DNA from: Allium sativum
Lineage: Eukaryota > Streptophyta > Magnoliopsida > Asparagales > Amaryllidaceae
Reading direction: 5' to 3'
NCBI GenBank assembly: GCA_030737875.1
Contig: CM060915.1
Span: 569,640,577 to 569,704,576, forward strand
Length of the DNA: 64,000 nt
Position numbers and translations under genes: made by a program
The notes under the pieces: model-generated
What the model was told of the DNA's origin: nothing
Databases searched by the model: none
What the model saw: the letters and a program-made list of their open reading frames with translations, nothing else
Shown here: one piece after another, positions 23,031 through 34,987 of the stretch
Layout: each line of letters begins with the position of its first letter
Position numbering within the stretch: the first letter of the stretch is position 1

Positions 23031-26000
23031 ATGAGTGAAAAAAGTGTCAGCCAACAAAATTCTCCTAGGGGTTCTCGAATCAACCAAAATTTTCCAACCG
23101 AATTGGATCAAAATCGAGTGAATCAAAATTTTCCAAACTTTGGGGATCAAAATCAAATAAATCAAAATTTTCAAAATCTCAATATCCAAATGGACAGACC
23201 CTTGTCTCTTCGTGATCGATGTTATCCTACTAGGACCGTTCAACCATCTGTCATTGTGTTCCCACCAGCTGAAGGAAACAATTTTGAGCTAAAACATTCT
23301 TTTATCCAAGGGGTACCAAAATTTACTGGGTCTGAAAATGCTTATGAATTTCTGAGTGAATTTGAATTGTATGCCTCCACAACAAAAATGCAACAACTAT
23401 CTAACGAATCGATCAAGCTAAGGCTAATTCCATTTTCACTACTTGAAAGCGCTAAAAGATGGCTAAATTCTCTTCCACGACATTCCATAAGAAGTTGGGA
23501 TGAATTTGTCACTGCATTCTTGAAAAAGTTTTTCCCTTTCCATAAAACTCTGAAAATCCGAACCGAGATAAATCAATTTTGTCAAAATGAGGGGGAAACT
23601 TTCTCAAAATACTTTGAGAGATTCAACCAGCTATTATATAGTTGCCCTCATCATGGAATTCTAAAAGATCACTTATGTCAAATTTCATATGAAGGGCTAA
23701 ACTATCAGACTAGAACTCAACTAGAATCAATGTGTGGAGGAGACTTTATGTCTAAAACAGCCGATGAAGCTTGGCGGTTTTTAGAAGATTATTCTGAAAA
23801 GGACATGCAGTGGGAATCGATTCGTGTTCCCATTCGTACTTCTACTAGAGGAGTGCATGTCGTGGACCCAAATCAAATTCCTTTAGAAAATCAAACCCCT
23901 CAAACCGGAGAAGGGTTACCCCACTTTTACTCTCAGGACCAAGCCAATGCTATAGCTCAAAATAATCCTTACTCTTCCACGTACAACCCTGGTTGGAGGA
24001 ACCACCCAAATTTTTCCTGGTCGAACCCCAATAATTCGGCTAACCCATCTCACGTGCAACCCTTTATTCCCAATCCGACTTACCAAGGTCCACCCCCCAA
24101 TTCTCAAACCTCTCAAGCTACACCTCAATCCAAACAACCTTATAGGCACCCCAATTTTCAATCATCAAACCAATCATCTCAATCTTCTCAACCGTCACCA
24201 GACATTGTGCGTTTAGAAAAACAAATGGAACAAATGATGAATATGATAAAGGAACTAGCGAAAAATAACGAGAAAGGAAAGTTGCCTAGTCAACCTGAGG
24301 TGAATCCAAAATATAACTCTCGTACTGTAAATTCTTGTGAGGACGAAAACCATAATCCAGTCAACGCTATTACAACCCTTCGATCTGGAAAGAGGATTGA
24401 TAATAACGTGGACGACCCTGACGAACCTCCTAACTCGACCCCAATCCCTAATCCTGATGATCACCCATTGGCTTCGAATGCCAATTCTTCTAAACCTCAA
24501 GTTCCCTTAAATGTTGGCAATCCCGACAGTTCTTCTCCCAACGTCGGCAAACCCGACCCACCTTCGAAAATTAATGTCGGCAATTCCAACATTTCATCTT
24601 CTACACCCCTACCACCTTCTCCTTCGAATGATGAAACTCATCCCAGAATCGAAAAACCAGTAGCTCCTTTTCCTCATAGACTCAATAATAAGAAGAAAGC
24701 TGCAAATTTCGATAAAATCTTGGAAATTTTCAAACAAGTCCGTGTGAACATTCCTCTTTTAGACACCATTGAACAAATCCCTCAATATGCCAAATGTCTT
24801 AAGGAATTGTGCACACAAAAACGTGCGACCAATGTCCCAAAAACCGCCTTTCTAACTGCGAATACAAGCTCTGTTCTTTCGAATCTTGCCCCAGTCAAGT
24901 ATAAAGACCCTGGCTGCCCTACGATTGATTGTAAAATAGGAAACACTCACATCTCTCGTGCCCTACTCGACCTTGGTGCCAGTGTCAACCTTCTCCCTTA
25001 TACTGTCTATCGTCAACTTGGACTAGGGGAGATTAAACCAACAAACATCACACTCCAACTAGCCGATCGATCTGTCAAAAAGCCATTGGGAATTATCGAG
25101 GACGTCTTGATACAAATCGAACAGTTTTACTTCCCTGTCGATTTTATAGTTCTAGAAACAGAGCCTGTCTCAAATCCCAATGTTCAAATACCATTGATCT
25201 TAGGACGCCCTTTCTTAGCAACCTCTAATGCTGTCATTAATTGTAGGAATGGTCAACTTCGACTTTCCTTCGGGCACCTAACCATTGAGCTAAACATCTT
25301 TAATCTCAACAAGCAACCTAGGGATTTTGAGATCGATGAAATTGACATGATTCAAACCACAGTTGATGAAACCTCTAATGACACTTCTGAAGCTTTAAAA
25401 ATGTGTCTTGACCATTTCGACTCTGATTTCGATGAACTCGAATACATTTCTGAACTCAACAAAATTCTTGAATCCGACACTTCGTCACCTGAATCTAACC
25501 AAGGAATGTTGACCAATGTTCATGCACAAGAACTTCCTAAGTTAGACCTCAAACCCTTGCCACCAGACCTTAAGTATGCCTACCTAGACTCCTCAGAAAC
25601 TTTCCCCGTAATCTTGGCCTCTGATCTTACCGAAGACCAAGAAGAAAAGGTTTTGGAAACTTTACGGGAAAATAAGGATGCCTTGGGATGGGAAATTAGC
25701 GATATAAAAGGAATCAGCCCATCAATTGTGGAACATCGCATACATTTAGTTGATGAGGCTAAACCCACCCGTGAGGCTCAAAGGCGATTAAACCCAAACA
25801 TGAGAGAAGTGGTCAAGGAGGAGATAATCAAATGTCTAGACAATAACATCATCTATCCCATCTCTGATAGTACTTGGGTGAGCCCGGTACAAGTTGTACC
25901 AAAGAAGTCAGGAGTCACAGTGATCAAAAACGACAGTAATGAACTCGTCCCAACAAAAATCAAAACCAAATGGCGTGTGTGCATCGACTATCGAAAGCTT

Positions 26001-28436
26001 AACTCAGCCACACGAAAAGACCATTTTCCCTTGCCTTTTATTGACCAAATGCTCGAACGCTTAGCGGGACATGAGTACTACTGTTTTCTCGATGGATACT
26101 CTGGCTATAACCAAATTCCTGTTGCTTTAGAAGATCAACATAAGACCACCTTTACTTGTCCCTTTGGAACCTTTGCTTATCGTCGCATGCCTTTTGGTCT
26201 TTGTAATGCCCCCGCGACTTTCCAAAGGTGTATGATGAGTATTTTCTCTGATATGGTGGAAGAATTCTTGGAAATATTCATGGACGATTTTTCAATATAT
26301 GGATCATCATTTTCCCAATGTCTCACTCATCTAGAACTTGTCCTCAAACGTTGTAAGGAGAAATCACTCGTGCTTAATTGGGAAAAATGTCACTTTATGG
26401 TAAAAAGGGGGATAGTTCTAGGTCATGTCGTCTCCAAAGATGGCCTAGAAGTCGATAAATCCAAAATCGATTTGATTGCTAATTTACCTCCTCCCAAGTC
26501 TGTCAAAGATGTTCGTTCATTTCTTGGCCATGCGGGATTCTATAGAAGATTCATTAAGGATTTCTCGAAAATTTCAAAACCTCTCTCGAATTTACTTGCC
26601 AAAGACGTAAAGTTTGAATTTTCCAATGATTGCAAAACATCTTTTGAAACTCTTAAATCACTCTTGACCACAACTCCCATCATTCAACCTCCTGATTGGA
26701 CTCAACCCTTCGAACTTATGTGCGACGCTTCTGATTTTGCTATTGGAGCCATCTTGGGTCAGCGTATTGATAAACTCCCTCGAGTCATTTATTACGCTAG
26801 CAAAACTTTAAACGAGGCCCAACTGAATTACTCAACTACTGAAAAGGAATTTTTGGCAGTTGTCTTCGCTCTTGAGAAATTCAGACCATATCTCATAGGA
26901 TCCAAAGTCATAGTTTACACTGACCACGCTGCCCTACGATATCTACTTTCTAAAAAGGATGCTAAGGCCCGCTTGATTCGTTGGATCCTTCTTCTTCAAG
27001 AATTCGATATAGAAATACGAGATAAAAAGGGTTCTGAAAATGTCGTTGCTGATCATCTCTCTCGAATTGTGCACGGAAATGATAACGACACCCAAGTCGA
27101 TGACTATTTTCCTGACGAACAACTCCTTTCGATCTCTAACACCCCTTGGTACGCTGACATTGTGAATTATCTTGTCACACAACAAATGCCCGCTGAATGG
27201 TCGAAACAAGATAAACAAAAATTTCTCTCGAAAGTTCGAAACTTCTATTGGGACGACCCATATCTTTTCAAATACTGTCCAGACCAAATCATTCGAATGT
27301 GTGTGCCCGATCATGAACACCAAAGTATTCTCTCCTTCTCGCATGACCATGCTTGTGGCGGTCATTTTGGAGCAAGAAAAACTGCTGCAAAAGTTTTGCA
27401 AAGCGGTTTTTATTGGCCCACACTCTTCCGTGACGCTTTCGAATTTTGCTCTAAATGTGAGCGATGTCAAAGAACGGGTCGAATCTCCAAGCGAAACATG
27501 ATGCCTCTCAACCCCATTTTAGTGATTGAGTTATTCGATGTTTGGGGCATCGACTTCATGGGACCATTCCCCAATTCATTTGGGAATCTTTACATCTTGC
27601 TTGCAGTAGATTATGTCTCAAAATGGGTTGAAGCCATTCCGACCAAAACCAACGACAACAAGGTTGTTGTCAAATTCCTCAAAGAGAACATCTTTTCACG
27701 CTTTGGCACACCTCGAGCTATCATTAGCGATAATGGCACTCACCTCTGTAATCGTGCTTTTGAGTCCTTGCTCAAGAAATACTCAATCACACACAAGCTG
27801 TCAACACCTTACCATCCACAAACCAGCGGACAAGTAGAAGTTTCCAATAGACAAATCAAACAAATTCTTGAGAAAACCGTGAATTCCAACAGAAAAGATT
27901 GGTCCGTAAAACTGATTGATGCACTTTGGGCTTTTCGCACTGCTTATAAAACCAATCTAGGAATGTCCCCATATCGATTAGTCTTTGGAAAGGCCTGTCA
28001 CTTACCTCTTGAATTAGAGCATCGTGCTCTTTGGGCTATAAAATTTTTGAACTTTGACTTAGAAAAAGCCGGCTCACATAGGAAGTTACAAATTTCGGAA
28101 CTAGAGGAATTAAGAAATGAGGCGTATGAAAATGCGAAAATCTACAAAGAAAGAACCAAAGCCCAACACGACAAAAACATACTTCGTAAGGAATTCAACG
28201 TAGGTCAAAAAGTTCTTTTATACGACTCTAGACTTCACTTGTTTCCAGGAAAACTCAGATCTCGATGGACCGGACCTTATGTCGTGAAAACAGTATATCC
28301 TCATGGAGCGGTTGAAATTGAAAATCCTAGGGATGGAAAAGTCTTCAAAGTAAACGGTCAACGACTGAAACCATTTTTAGAATTCGAGCAATATGACGAA
28401 GATGACTCCATCGATCTGCATGATCATCCACCATGA
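23031..28436 (+). CDS. gag-pol: Element A gag-pol polyprotein (Athila-like)
   Basis: A single open frame of 1801 residues from the ATG at 23031; the frame is open slightly further upstream but has no ATG there. Domains in order: gag capsid-like region, about residues 95-260 ('[18 protein letters not shown]'); a Gln/Asn/Pro/Ser-rich linker; aspartic protease around residue 647 with D-L-G-A in place of D-T/S-G-A, as commonly seen in this lineage; reverse transcriptase, about 950-1150, with FMDD at 1083-1086; RNase H with Asp near 1232; integrase with an HHCC finger from about 1438 and catalytic Asp1508, Asp1567 and Glu1603 (D-x35-E). There is no CCHC knuckle in gag and no chromodomain. All key catalytic residues checked are present and no stop interrupts the frame, so the protein could be functional. 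Gag and pol are fused without a frameshift, as is typical of plant Ty3/gypsy elements. Confidence 0.96.
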   Translation: MSEKSVSQQNSPRGSRINQNFPTELDQNRVNQNFPNFGDQNQINQNFQNLNIQMDRPLSLRDRCYPTRTVQPSVIVFPPAEGNNFELKHSFIQGVPKFTGSENAYEFLSEFELYASTTKMQQLSNESIKLRLIPFSLLESAKRWLNSLPRHSIRSWDEFVTAFLKKFFPFHKTLKIRTEINQFCQNEGETFSKYFERFNQLLYSCPHHGILKDHLCQISYEGLNYQTRTQLESMCGGDFMSKTADEAWRFLEDYSEKDMQWESIRVPIRTSTRGVHVVDPNQIPLENQTPQTGEGLPHFYSQDQANAIAQNNPYSSTYNPGWRNHPNFSWSNPNNSANPSHVQPFIPNPTYQGPPPNSQTSQATPQSKQPYRHPNFQSSNQSSQSSQPSPDIVRLEKQMEQMMNMIKELAKNNEKGKLPSQPEVNPKYNSRTVNSCEDENHNPVNAITTLRSGKRIDNNVDDPDEPPNSTPIPNPDDHPLASNANSSKPQVPLNVGNPDSSSPNVGKPDPPSKINVGNSNISSSTPLPPSPSNDETHPRIEKPVAPFPHRLNNKKKAANFDKILEIFKQVRVNIPLLDTIEQIPQYAKCLKELCTQKRATNVPKTAFLTANTSSVLSNLAPVKYKDPGCPTIDCKIGNTHISRALLDLGASVNLLPYTVYRQLGLGEIKPTNITLQLADRSVKKPLGIIEDVLIQIEQFYFPVDFIVLETEPVSNPNVQIPLILGRPFLATSNAVINCRNGQLRLSFGHLTIELNIFNLNKQPRDFEIDEIDMIQTTVDETSNDTSEALKMCLDHFDSDFDELEYISELNKILESDTSSPESNQGMLTNVHAQELPKLDLKPLPPDLKYAYLDSSETFPVILASDLTEDQEEKVLETLRENKDALGWEISDIKGISPSIVEHRIHLVDEAKPTREAQRRLNPNMREVVKEEIIKCLDNNIIYPISDSTWVSPVQVVPKKSGVTVIKNDSNELVPTKIKTKWRVCIDYRKLNSATRKDHFPLPFIDQMLERLAGHEYYCFLDGYSGYNQIPVALEDQHKTTFTCPFGTFAYRRMPFGLCNAPATFQRCMMSIFSDMVEEFLEIFMDDFSIYGSSFSQCLTHLELVLKRCKEKSLVLNWEKCHFMVKRGIVLGHVVSKDGLEVDKSKIDLIANLPPPKSVKDVRSFLGHAGFYRRFIKDFSKISKPLSNLLAKDVKFEFSNDCKTSFETLKSLLTTTPIIQPPDWTQPFELMCDASDFAIGAILGQRIDKLPRVIYYASKTLNEAQLNYSTTEKEFLAVVFALEKFRPYLIGSKVIVYTDHAALRYLLSKKDAKARLIRWILLLQEFDIEIRDKKGSENVVADHLSRIVHGNDNDTQVDDYFPDEQLLSISNTPWYADIVNYLVTQQMPAEWSKQDKQKFLSKVRNFYWDDPYLFKYCPDQIIRMCVPDHEHQSILSFSHDHACGGHFGARKTAAKVLQSGFYWPTLFRDAFEFCSKCERCQRTGRISKRNMMPLNPILVIELFDVWGIDFMGPFPNSFGNLYILLAVDYVSKWVEAIPTKTNDNKVVVKFLKENIFSRFGTPRAIISDNGTHLCNRAFESLLKKYSITHKLSTPYHPQTSGQVEVSNRQIKQILEKTVNSNRKDWSVKLIDALWAFRTAYKTNLGMSPYRLVFGKACHLPLELEHRALWAIKFLNFDLEKAGSHRKLQISELEELRNEAYENAKIYKERTKAQHDKNILRKEFNVGQKVLLYDSRLHLFPGKLRSRWTGPYVVKTVYPHGAVEIENPRDGKVFKVNGQRLKPFLEFEQYDEDDSIDLHDHPP

Positions 28437-29791
28437 AATCAGGTGGTACACGTTCTTTCTTTTTTATTTTTATTTTTCATTTTTTTCATTTTTGTTTTTC
28501 TGCCTTAGACAGTTGGGACACTGTCTCAATCAAGTGTGGGGGGGAGTCTGCATTTCATCCATTTTCATTTTTCTTTGTTTTTATTTCTTTTTATTTTCAG
28601 CCATTTTAGATTGTAGTGACATACCATAATTTTTTTTCTCTTTGAAATACGACTCATTTTCAATTGATACAGCAAAATAAGTTTACAATTTTTAGCCAGT
28701 TGATAGTATTTTTCTCTCTTAACTTAGATCGAATAGATAATATAATGAAAAGTTTAATTTTGAGGGATAATAGTGTAACCGGTACATAGGGAGATTCTTA
28801 GGTGATGGCCATGAAATCTATTCTATATTGTAGACTTTGTTTAAATAAGTGGAGGACTTAAAATACTTATATTGGCTTTTCAAATCTTTAAAACTAAGTT
28901 GTGTTAAGTTGAATTCGCGTAACTCTCTTTTGTGCTTATATTTTCGATAATAATAATAATAGTATTCCAAGGGTATCCAACATTGCTTGTATATCAAGCG
29001 TTGGTGTGCAAACCCGCCAAGCTCTATCCGACACGTTGTTGACAAAGTCAAAGTTGGAATATCTTGGTCTCATTTTATGAGATTGGACACCTAAGGATTA
29101 CCGACACGTTGTTGACAAAGTCAAAGTCGGCCTGCACAATCCGCCAAGCTCTTTACCCACTCTCCGTTAGTCCGCGAGGCAGTGCATGGGTGGTAAACCT
29201 TGGTCTTTTTAGTTAGGTGTATGTACTTAATCATAAATTTTAAAATTTTATAGAATAAAGAATAAGCGATGATGCCCAAACACTTCTTGACCTTATTGAT
29301 TTGGCTAGCCATACATGAGAAAATTAGAATACCACTTTGCAAACTGTGCCAAGCAAACTAAGAATTTATTTCATGGCTGCACTATGTTATCGACCGAATT
29401 AACTGGCCAAACTGGAATTTAACATTTGAAAACTTGATTTATATTGAAAATTTGTGACAAGTTGAGGTATCTAAAATAAAATCAACTGATTAGAAATTGT
29501 TAACTTAAATTGTTGTACCACCTTCCTGAAATAAGTCGTGTTTTCATTTTTCATTTGTACCAGCATATGTCCATTGCATTCATGTAGTTTCATTAGAATC
29601 ATAGCATACTGCATTTGGATTTTGTGGGCAGTATCCGCTGAAAACCCTCACGAGACACCACTCGTCCTACTAGGGACACCTAGAGGTTTAACGGCTTGTT
29701 GCATACGCTCAATGCAATCGTGTTTCCTACGAAAGTGTGACCTATCTAGTTAGTTTTTAACTTTTGTTTTACTCGAGGACGAGTAAAAGAT
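28437..29791 (+). other. Element A 3' non-coding region
   Basis: About 1.35 kb between pol and the purine tract. Athila relatives often carry an env-like gene here, but only short frames exist. A repeated 'CCGACACGTTGTTGACAAAGTCAAAG'-like block occurs twice (about 29030 and 29101), and T-rich runs follow the stop codon. Confidence 0.7.
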
Positions 29792-29806
29792 AAGTGTGGG
29801 GGTATT
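29792..29806 (+). other. Element A polypurine tract
   Basis: AAGTGTGGGGGTATT abuts the 3' LTR start (TGATTG at 29807). This is the expected position of the plus-strand DNA primer. Confidence 0.85.
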
Positions 29807-30955
29807 TGATTGACATAGAAATGTGTTTATTTTTACGCTCATATCTTATCTTTATTGTAAATAAATAAATATTACTTTGGGTATTTTCGTGTGTTTTCAC
29901 AGGTTGTTAAATAAATGTCTCCTTCATTCAATTAAAGACCAATTGCATAGGAAATGCTACTTCTTGGAATCAACAAATTTTCAATCATAAAGGAAGCTGT
30001 AGCACACTGATAAAGCCTGGAAATTTGGACAGAGTGTTCTGAGTTCAGCCACCGTCAAAGCCCTATTTTTTTTTTGCTGAAGAAAAGAACATATACATTG
30101 CCTCCGTCGCTTTGAAGAATAAAGAGACTAGTGCTATATTATATATATATATATTTATATGTATATAACATATGCACTAAGATTTGAAGAGCTAGACATT
30201 TTCTTCTCAAAGAAATCAATTGAAAATCTTGCATATTTACTTGCCATTGAGGAGAAGACTTGACATATATTTACCAGAATACAACTCAATCAAATGCCAC
30301 ATGTCAGCAATCAAGGAGGGAGAATCTTCATAGAACATCTCAAATCTATATCCATATCTCTTTTATTTGTAAATAGAATATCTCAAGAGATATTTCTTGG
30401 CCCAAAAGTCATATAGGATGGAGGCTACATCCCCTATAAATACCCATTGTATTCATTGTAACAATCATCGATTATTCTGTAATTCTTCTGGCGTTAACAA
30501 AGTTTTTTTTCCTGCTATTTTCTAATTTCTTAGCAATTAGTGTTGTCTACACGATTAGATTCGGTAGAGCATTAATTTTATTTTTCACTTATTTTCATTA
30601 GCGATTGACCGTCTGATTAGATTCAGCGGTAATCCTAATTCTTATTTTCTGTTCGTTAAATTCTGTTCTGCAATTTTATTTCCATTGTTCTATTTTATCT
30701 TAAATCGTTGAATTTATTACAGATCCGATTAGATTCGAATCTGAAGTGAATTTAATTGCATCTTTTATTTGTAGTTTCAATTTTTATTTTGTTTTGCAAA
30801 ATCAACCTCCAGCTTCGTCTAACTCGCCCACGAAACATATAAATAATAAAATTTAACTTTCCTCCCTGTGTTCGACCTGTATGCTACACACCTGTATGCT
30901 TGCAGAATTTATTACAAATGTCACGCTTTTCTAATTCATAGATTAGCGTCGATCA
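29807..30955 (+). mobile_element. Element A 3' LTR
   Basis: 1149 bp, matching 19508-20655 except for a few single-base changes and simple-repeat length differences. Confidence 0.96.
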
Positions 30956-30960
30956 GTAAC
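30956..30960. repeat. Element A target-site duplication, right copy
   Basis: GTAAC, matching 19503-19507. Confidence 0.97.
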
Positions 30961-32707
30961 ACTTAACCATTATAATATGACTGGTGGATGGGGTTAAGTT
31001 AACATGCACTTAACCAATATAACGTGATGTGTGGTAAGGTTAAGTAACAACAGAGGGTAACACTTAACCGTCACAACATGATAAGTAGGTGGGCTAAGTC
31101 AATGTACACTTAACCAATATGACATGACATGCGGTGGGGTTAAGTTAACACAAGGGAGAACACTTAGCCAGTATAACAAGGCTTGCGGTAGGGTTAAGTA
31201 ACACAAGGAACAAAACTTAGCCGATATAACATGATGTGTGGTAGAGTTAAGTAAAACAAGAGAAAACACTTAACCAACTTAACGTGATGGACGGAGAGGG
31301 TTAAGTACATATCAGGTTGGTGGGTAATATTAGTAAATATAGGCCCATAAACTTAACCATTAATAAGCATGCTTGAATCAGTGGGTTAAGTACATCACGG
31401 GAAGGTGGGTAATATCTGTATATATAGGCCCACAAACTTAACCAGTAGGAAACCCTAGTAACGGGGACCCATTTCAGCAGTAACCCAATTAGGTATCATG
31501 GTACCCTGAAACGAGGCAGGATGGGGCACGATTACTGGGCTGATTGTAAGCGGTCAAAGCGACGGCGGTGGGTGCAACAGTGTGGGTTCTAACAGAGTAC
31601 GGGCGTGCACACACTTCGGAGCAAACAAACAGGGCACTGAGGGCACCAGTAGTATAACCTATGTATTCTAGAATTGCGTCGGGCCGCCACCATGGGTCTT
31701 GATACACCCCATGGTGGGACCAGCATAGGTATCTACAATCATTGGGGGCCGTATGACATACATAGGTAGCATAATCCCTAGGTTGGACCTAGGTGGCATA
31801 AACCCTAAATTCGAGAAGTCTTCAATAGGTAGCATAATCCCTAGGTTGGACCTAGGTGGCATAAATCCTGGTTGAATCTTGGAAGCGCTCGATAGAAAAC
31901 CCTAGATTAGATCTAGGTAATAAATAATTGATGTACAAGTGAAAGCAACCTTAATTTCGGTGATTGGGATCACGTTATGAATTTATAATTTTATATAGAT
32001 TACTAGTTGGGACACTAGTTAGGTGGTGCAGAGCCAATAGATATCATTTTAATGATGAAACATAGAAATCTTGCGATGTTATACTTGATAGAAATCTTGC
32101 GAAACTATGCTTGGTTCATCTTGAATGGGAACCATACAATGTTATACATGACAGAAATCCTATGATTTTATTCTTAGTTATCGTGCCTGTAGCTTATCTT
32201 GTCATCATGCTTATGTTTACTTTCAGTTTATTCATGCCATGTTATCTTTACCTGTTTTTATGCGGAAAGTCAATAGGACTTACTCAGTCTTTATGACTGA
32301 CCCGTTTTGTTTCGCCTTTTTTTCTTCCGTTCCCCTCCCCCCAGGTTCGCAGGGTGGGAATACAACTTAGTTCGGATCTCACCAAGCTCCAAGGCTCTTT
32401 CATGTACTGCTTGGATTTCTCTTGGCTATGGCTTGCTTTGCTTTATTGGGGAATATTACAATTTATTTTCATGCTTCTTTGTTTTTGAGCAAGACAGATA
32501 TTTTAGCTATGTAATTGGGTATTTGAAAGTTGATGGGCTTTTATTGTAAACAATTATATTTAGTAATTGATTTGAAGTACTTCTACTTTACCTTCCGCTG
32601 TTTTATATATGTCTATCTGGTAATATTTCTGTTCCAGTACCCATAATGCTCCATTGAAGTTAAGGCATTCCCTTTGTGAGTGACCTTAACAGATGTGGGG
32701 TGTTACA
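30961..32707 (+). mobile_element. Element B left LTR, second part
   Basis: Continues the left LTR after element A and matches about 37292-39040. It begins with the ACTTAACC/GGTTAAGT minisatellite (to about 31320). Around 31765-31870 it has two 'TAGCATAATCCCTAGG' + 'TTGGACCTAGGTGGCATAAA' blocks. It ends GGGTGTTACA. A small open frame on the minus strand at 31489-31707 recurs in the other LTR at 37822-38040, but it has no known domain and is probably not a gene. Confidence 0.93.
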
Positions 32708-32709
32708 TT

Positions 32710-32721
32710 TGATATCAGAGC
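32710..32721 (+). other. Element B primer-binding site
   Basis: TGATATCAGAGC lies two bases after the left LTR. It is one base off TGGTATCAGAGC, the standard site complementary to initiator Met tRNA. Confidence 0.8.
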
Positions 32722-34974
32722 AGAAGGTTACCAGACTGGGCAAAAGCTTTTAAAAACCTTCTGAAATTATTTTCAAAACGTTTACAAAGAAGATTTTTTC
32801 TAAGAAATGTTTTGTTTACGAAAGGCATATTACCCAAAGGCATATGCACTATCTTTTGATTCTCTCCTTGAGTTTCTTCTCTCTTTCTTTTTCACCATAG
32901 TTTTGTAGGTGTACGACACATGTATGAGGGAAAAGAAGTGCCCAACTTCCATCTGTAGCCGCAGTAATTCCATCTGCATCTAATCTTATTTCGAGCTTTG
33001 AAGGGTTGCCATGCGATGGAGGTAGCTTTCGAGAAACTTGTCAACAAGCTATACAAGGATAGCAAGAATGAGGATAAAGAACACAAACCTAAGGATGAGA
33101 AACTTTTTGATATGGCTTAATCCACGAAGGAGGAAAAGGTGAAAGGAAAGAGACCAAAGTGAAAGAATAATAAAACCCACGACAAGAGAGTATCTTTAGT
33201 ATGGTAAAAAGGGACATGTAGTTAAGTATTAGAGGACAAGGACAAGGGCAGAGGACAAGATCATCGAGAGGGCAATTGTATGCTCTCACTACTAGCGTAC
33301 CTAAGAAGAGGTGGTAACGTTTCTGTTAAAAGTTTATCTTTTATTTTCTATCATACCATGGGAACTTTTTTTTGTACATCGCATCCTTTTTAATTCTGCT
33401 TTGATAGTTGAGTTTCTGCACCTTAGTACTAGCATAGTAGAGGGTCCCATTTTTGTCTCAAATCCTGTTGGGGAATCAACTCATTTATTCATGACTTGTT
33501 TGGATTTGAGAATGTCTATGCTAAGTGTTGAGTTTAGAAGTAATGCTTATGTTTTTTGGGCTATGGGTTGTTTCTAGGGATGGAGTGGTTATCCAGAAAT
33601 GATACCATTCTCGAGTATGAAAAGAGGATAGTTAGATTCTTGACTTGCCTCGGTAATACCCTCGAAGTCTAGTGTAACCCTTAGGGTTCTGCCATGCTTA
33701 GTTACCTTGAATCTCTTGATACATTTATCAATCCGCTCGAGTAGTGTCCCCCACTAAGGCGGATGGTTCATTTCGCTTATGCATGAGTTATAGAAAATCA
33801 CCTTAGTAAGTACACTTGGCAACATGGTTGGCATTTGTTTATTTTCAAGAGATAATTCATTTATGTGGAGTACCTTCTAGTAAGTGAATGAGATCCAAGA
33901 TTCACTAGTGAATTTTGGGGATCTTGCATGAAACCATGAGTACGCATTTATGTTTAAGTTGAGTATACTAGAAAAAGAATAAGTGAAAGTGGAACGAGAG
34001 GCGACAGTGAAATGAGTTCCAACTCATATTTTGGAAATAGGAATTAAGAAGCTAAGAAATTGTGAAACTAAACACGGTCAAAGCACAATGGAGTTAAGCT
34101 CAAGGAAATGCGACTTAGAAGATTGAAGGCTAGATACACACATTATATCTCTTTATAAGAGTATATCCTTGATCCCTCTTTTCCTTCAGAGCTTACTTGT
34201 ATGCTATCTTTTAAGTATAACCTCTCGGTCCTATTCTCAATCCTATTTCTGTTGCAAAACCCCATAGGGATCATCTGTTAGTAATACATGTTGGGGCTTG
34301 AGGGTGTCCGTTGGATTGAGTAATTCTTTGAGTGTCAGCCTGATGTTGATTTCAGTCTTCGGGGCTGGTGCTTAGGGAGTTCTTCTCCTAATCAGTATAT
34401 ATGTGACGTAGATTTCCAGCTTTGACATTGCCTAATGGGCACAAAGTTTTTACTTGCTTCTATCATTCGACTATATCTTTAGGTAGGAACAATTGGGTGT
34501 AAACATGTGTTTGAGACATATTATGGTTGATGGTTGCAAGTGGTTGCAAGTGGTTGCTAGTTGTTGCTCGTGGATGCATGAACACACATTAGGCACTAGA
34601 TCGGCTCAGTCACATTTTTATATTGCATATGCATGAGTGATTATACTTGTTTATGGAAGGAATTGAATGTGTTATCACGTGGATGTTGCATATGGATGGA
34701 TGTTTGTGCACACATATAGTGTTTATATGACTAGGACTATTTGCATACATGTTGGATTCGTGGCACTAAACATATTTTGCATTTAAAAAGATCAATCAGG
34801 CCTGATCATTTGCATTAGATGAGGAACATATACACACACTTTCTGCATATGTTCATACATCATTAGAAATATCTTAAAGACAATGGATACCTGTGTTTGA
34901 TGATTGAGTAGATGGATGATTGGATGGTAGGACACATTCTTCTTAACTTGAAGATTTCGGGGACGAAATCCTTT
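32722..34974 (+). pseudogene. Element B interior: relics of gag, protease and integrase
   Basis: Only scraps of coding sequence remain. Near 33018-33110 is a Lys-rich gag-tail-like segment ('FEKLVNKLYKDSKNEDKEH'). At about 33350-33650 is a protease-like stretch with 'SNPVGEST' and, after frame changes, 'GMEWLSRNDTILEYEKR'. The family pattern there is PVGE...LGMDWLS. At about 33850-33940 are 'EIIHLCGVP' and 'DPRFTSEFWGSC', recognisable as the integrase core around its second Asp. No reverse transcriptase or RNase H is found between protease and integrase, so a large internal deletion occurred. Stops are frequent in every frame. About 33940-34970 holds nothing recognisable. Confidence 0.7.
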
Positions 34975-34987
34975 AAGGAGGGGAGAA
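34975..34987 (+). other. Element B polypurine tract
   Basis: AAGGAGGGGAGAA directly precedes the right LTR (TGTAAC at 34988). The preceding 'TTCGGGGACGAAATCC' is common just before this tract in Del/Tekay-type elements. Confidence 0.88.

Larger units (their letters stand above)
19508..30955 (+). mobile_element. Element A: intact Athila-like Ty3/gypsy retrotransposon
   Basis: An 11,448-bp element with nearly identical LTRs (1148 and 1149 bp, TGATTGACA...CGATCA) and an exact 5-bp duplication GTAAC. It has a TGGTGCCGTTGCCGGGGA-type primer site, a long leader, one uninterrupted gag-pol frame and a purine tract. The visible LTR differences are a few single bases plus length changes in T and TA runs, which indicates very recent insertion. 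Protease, reverse transcriptase and integrase sequence style place it in the Athila lineage. No env-like frame follows pol. It is inserted in the left LTR of element B. Confidence 0.96.

Noticed and set aside
26943..27470. 175-residue minus-strand frame inside element A pol
   Set aside because: Shadow frame antisense to the integrase region.
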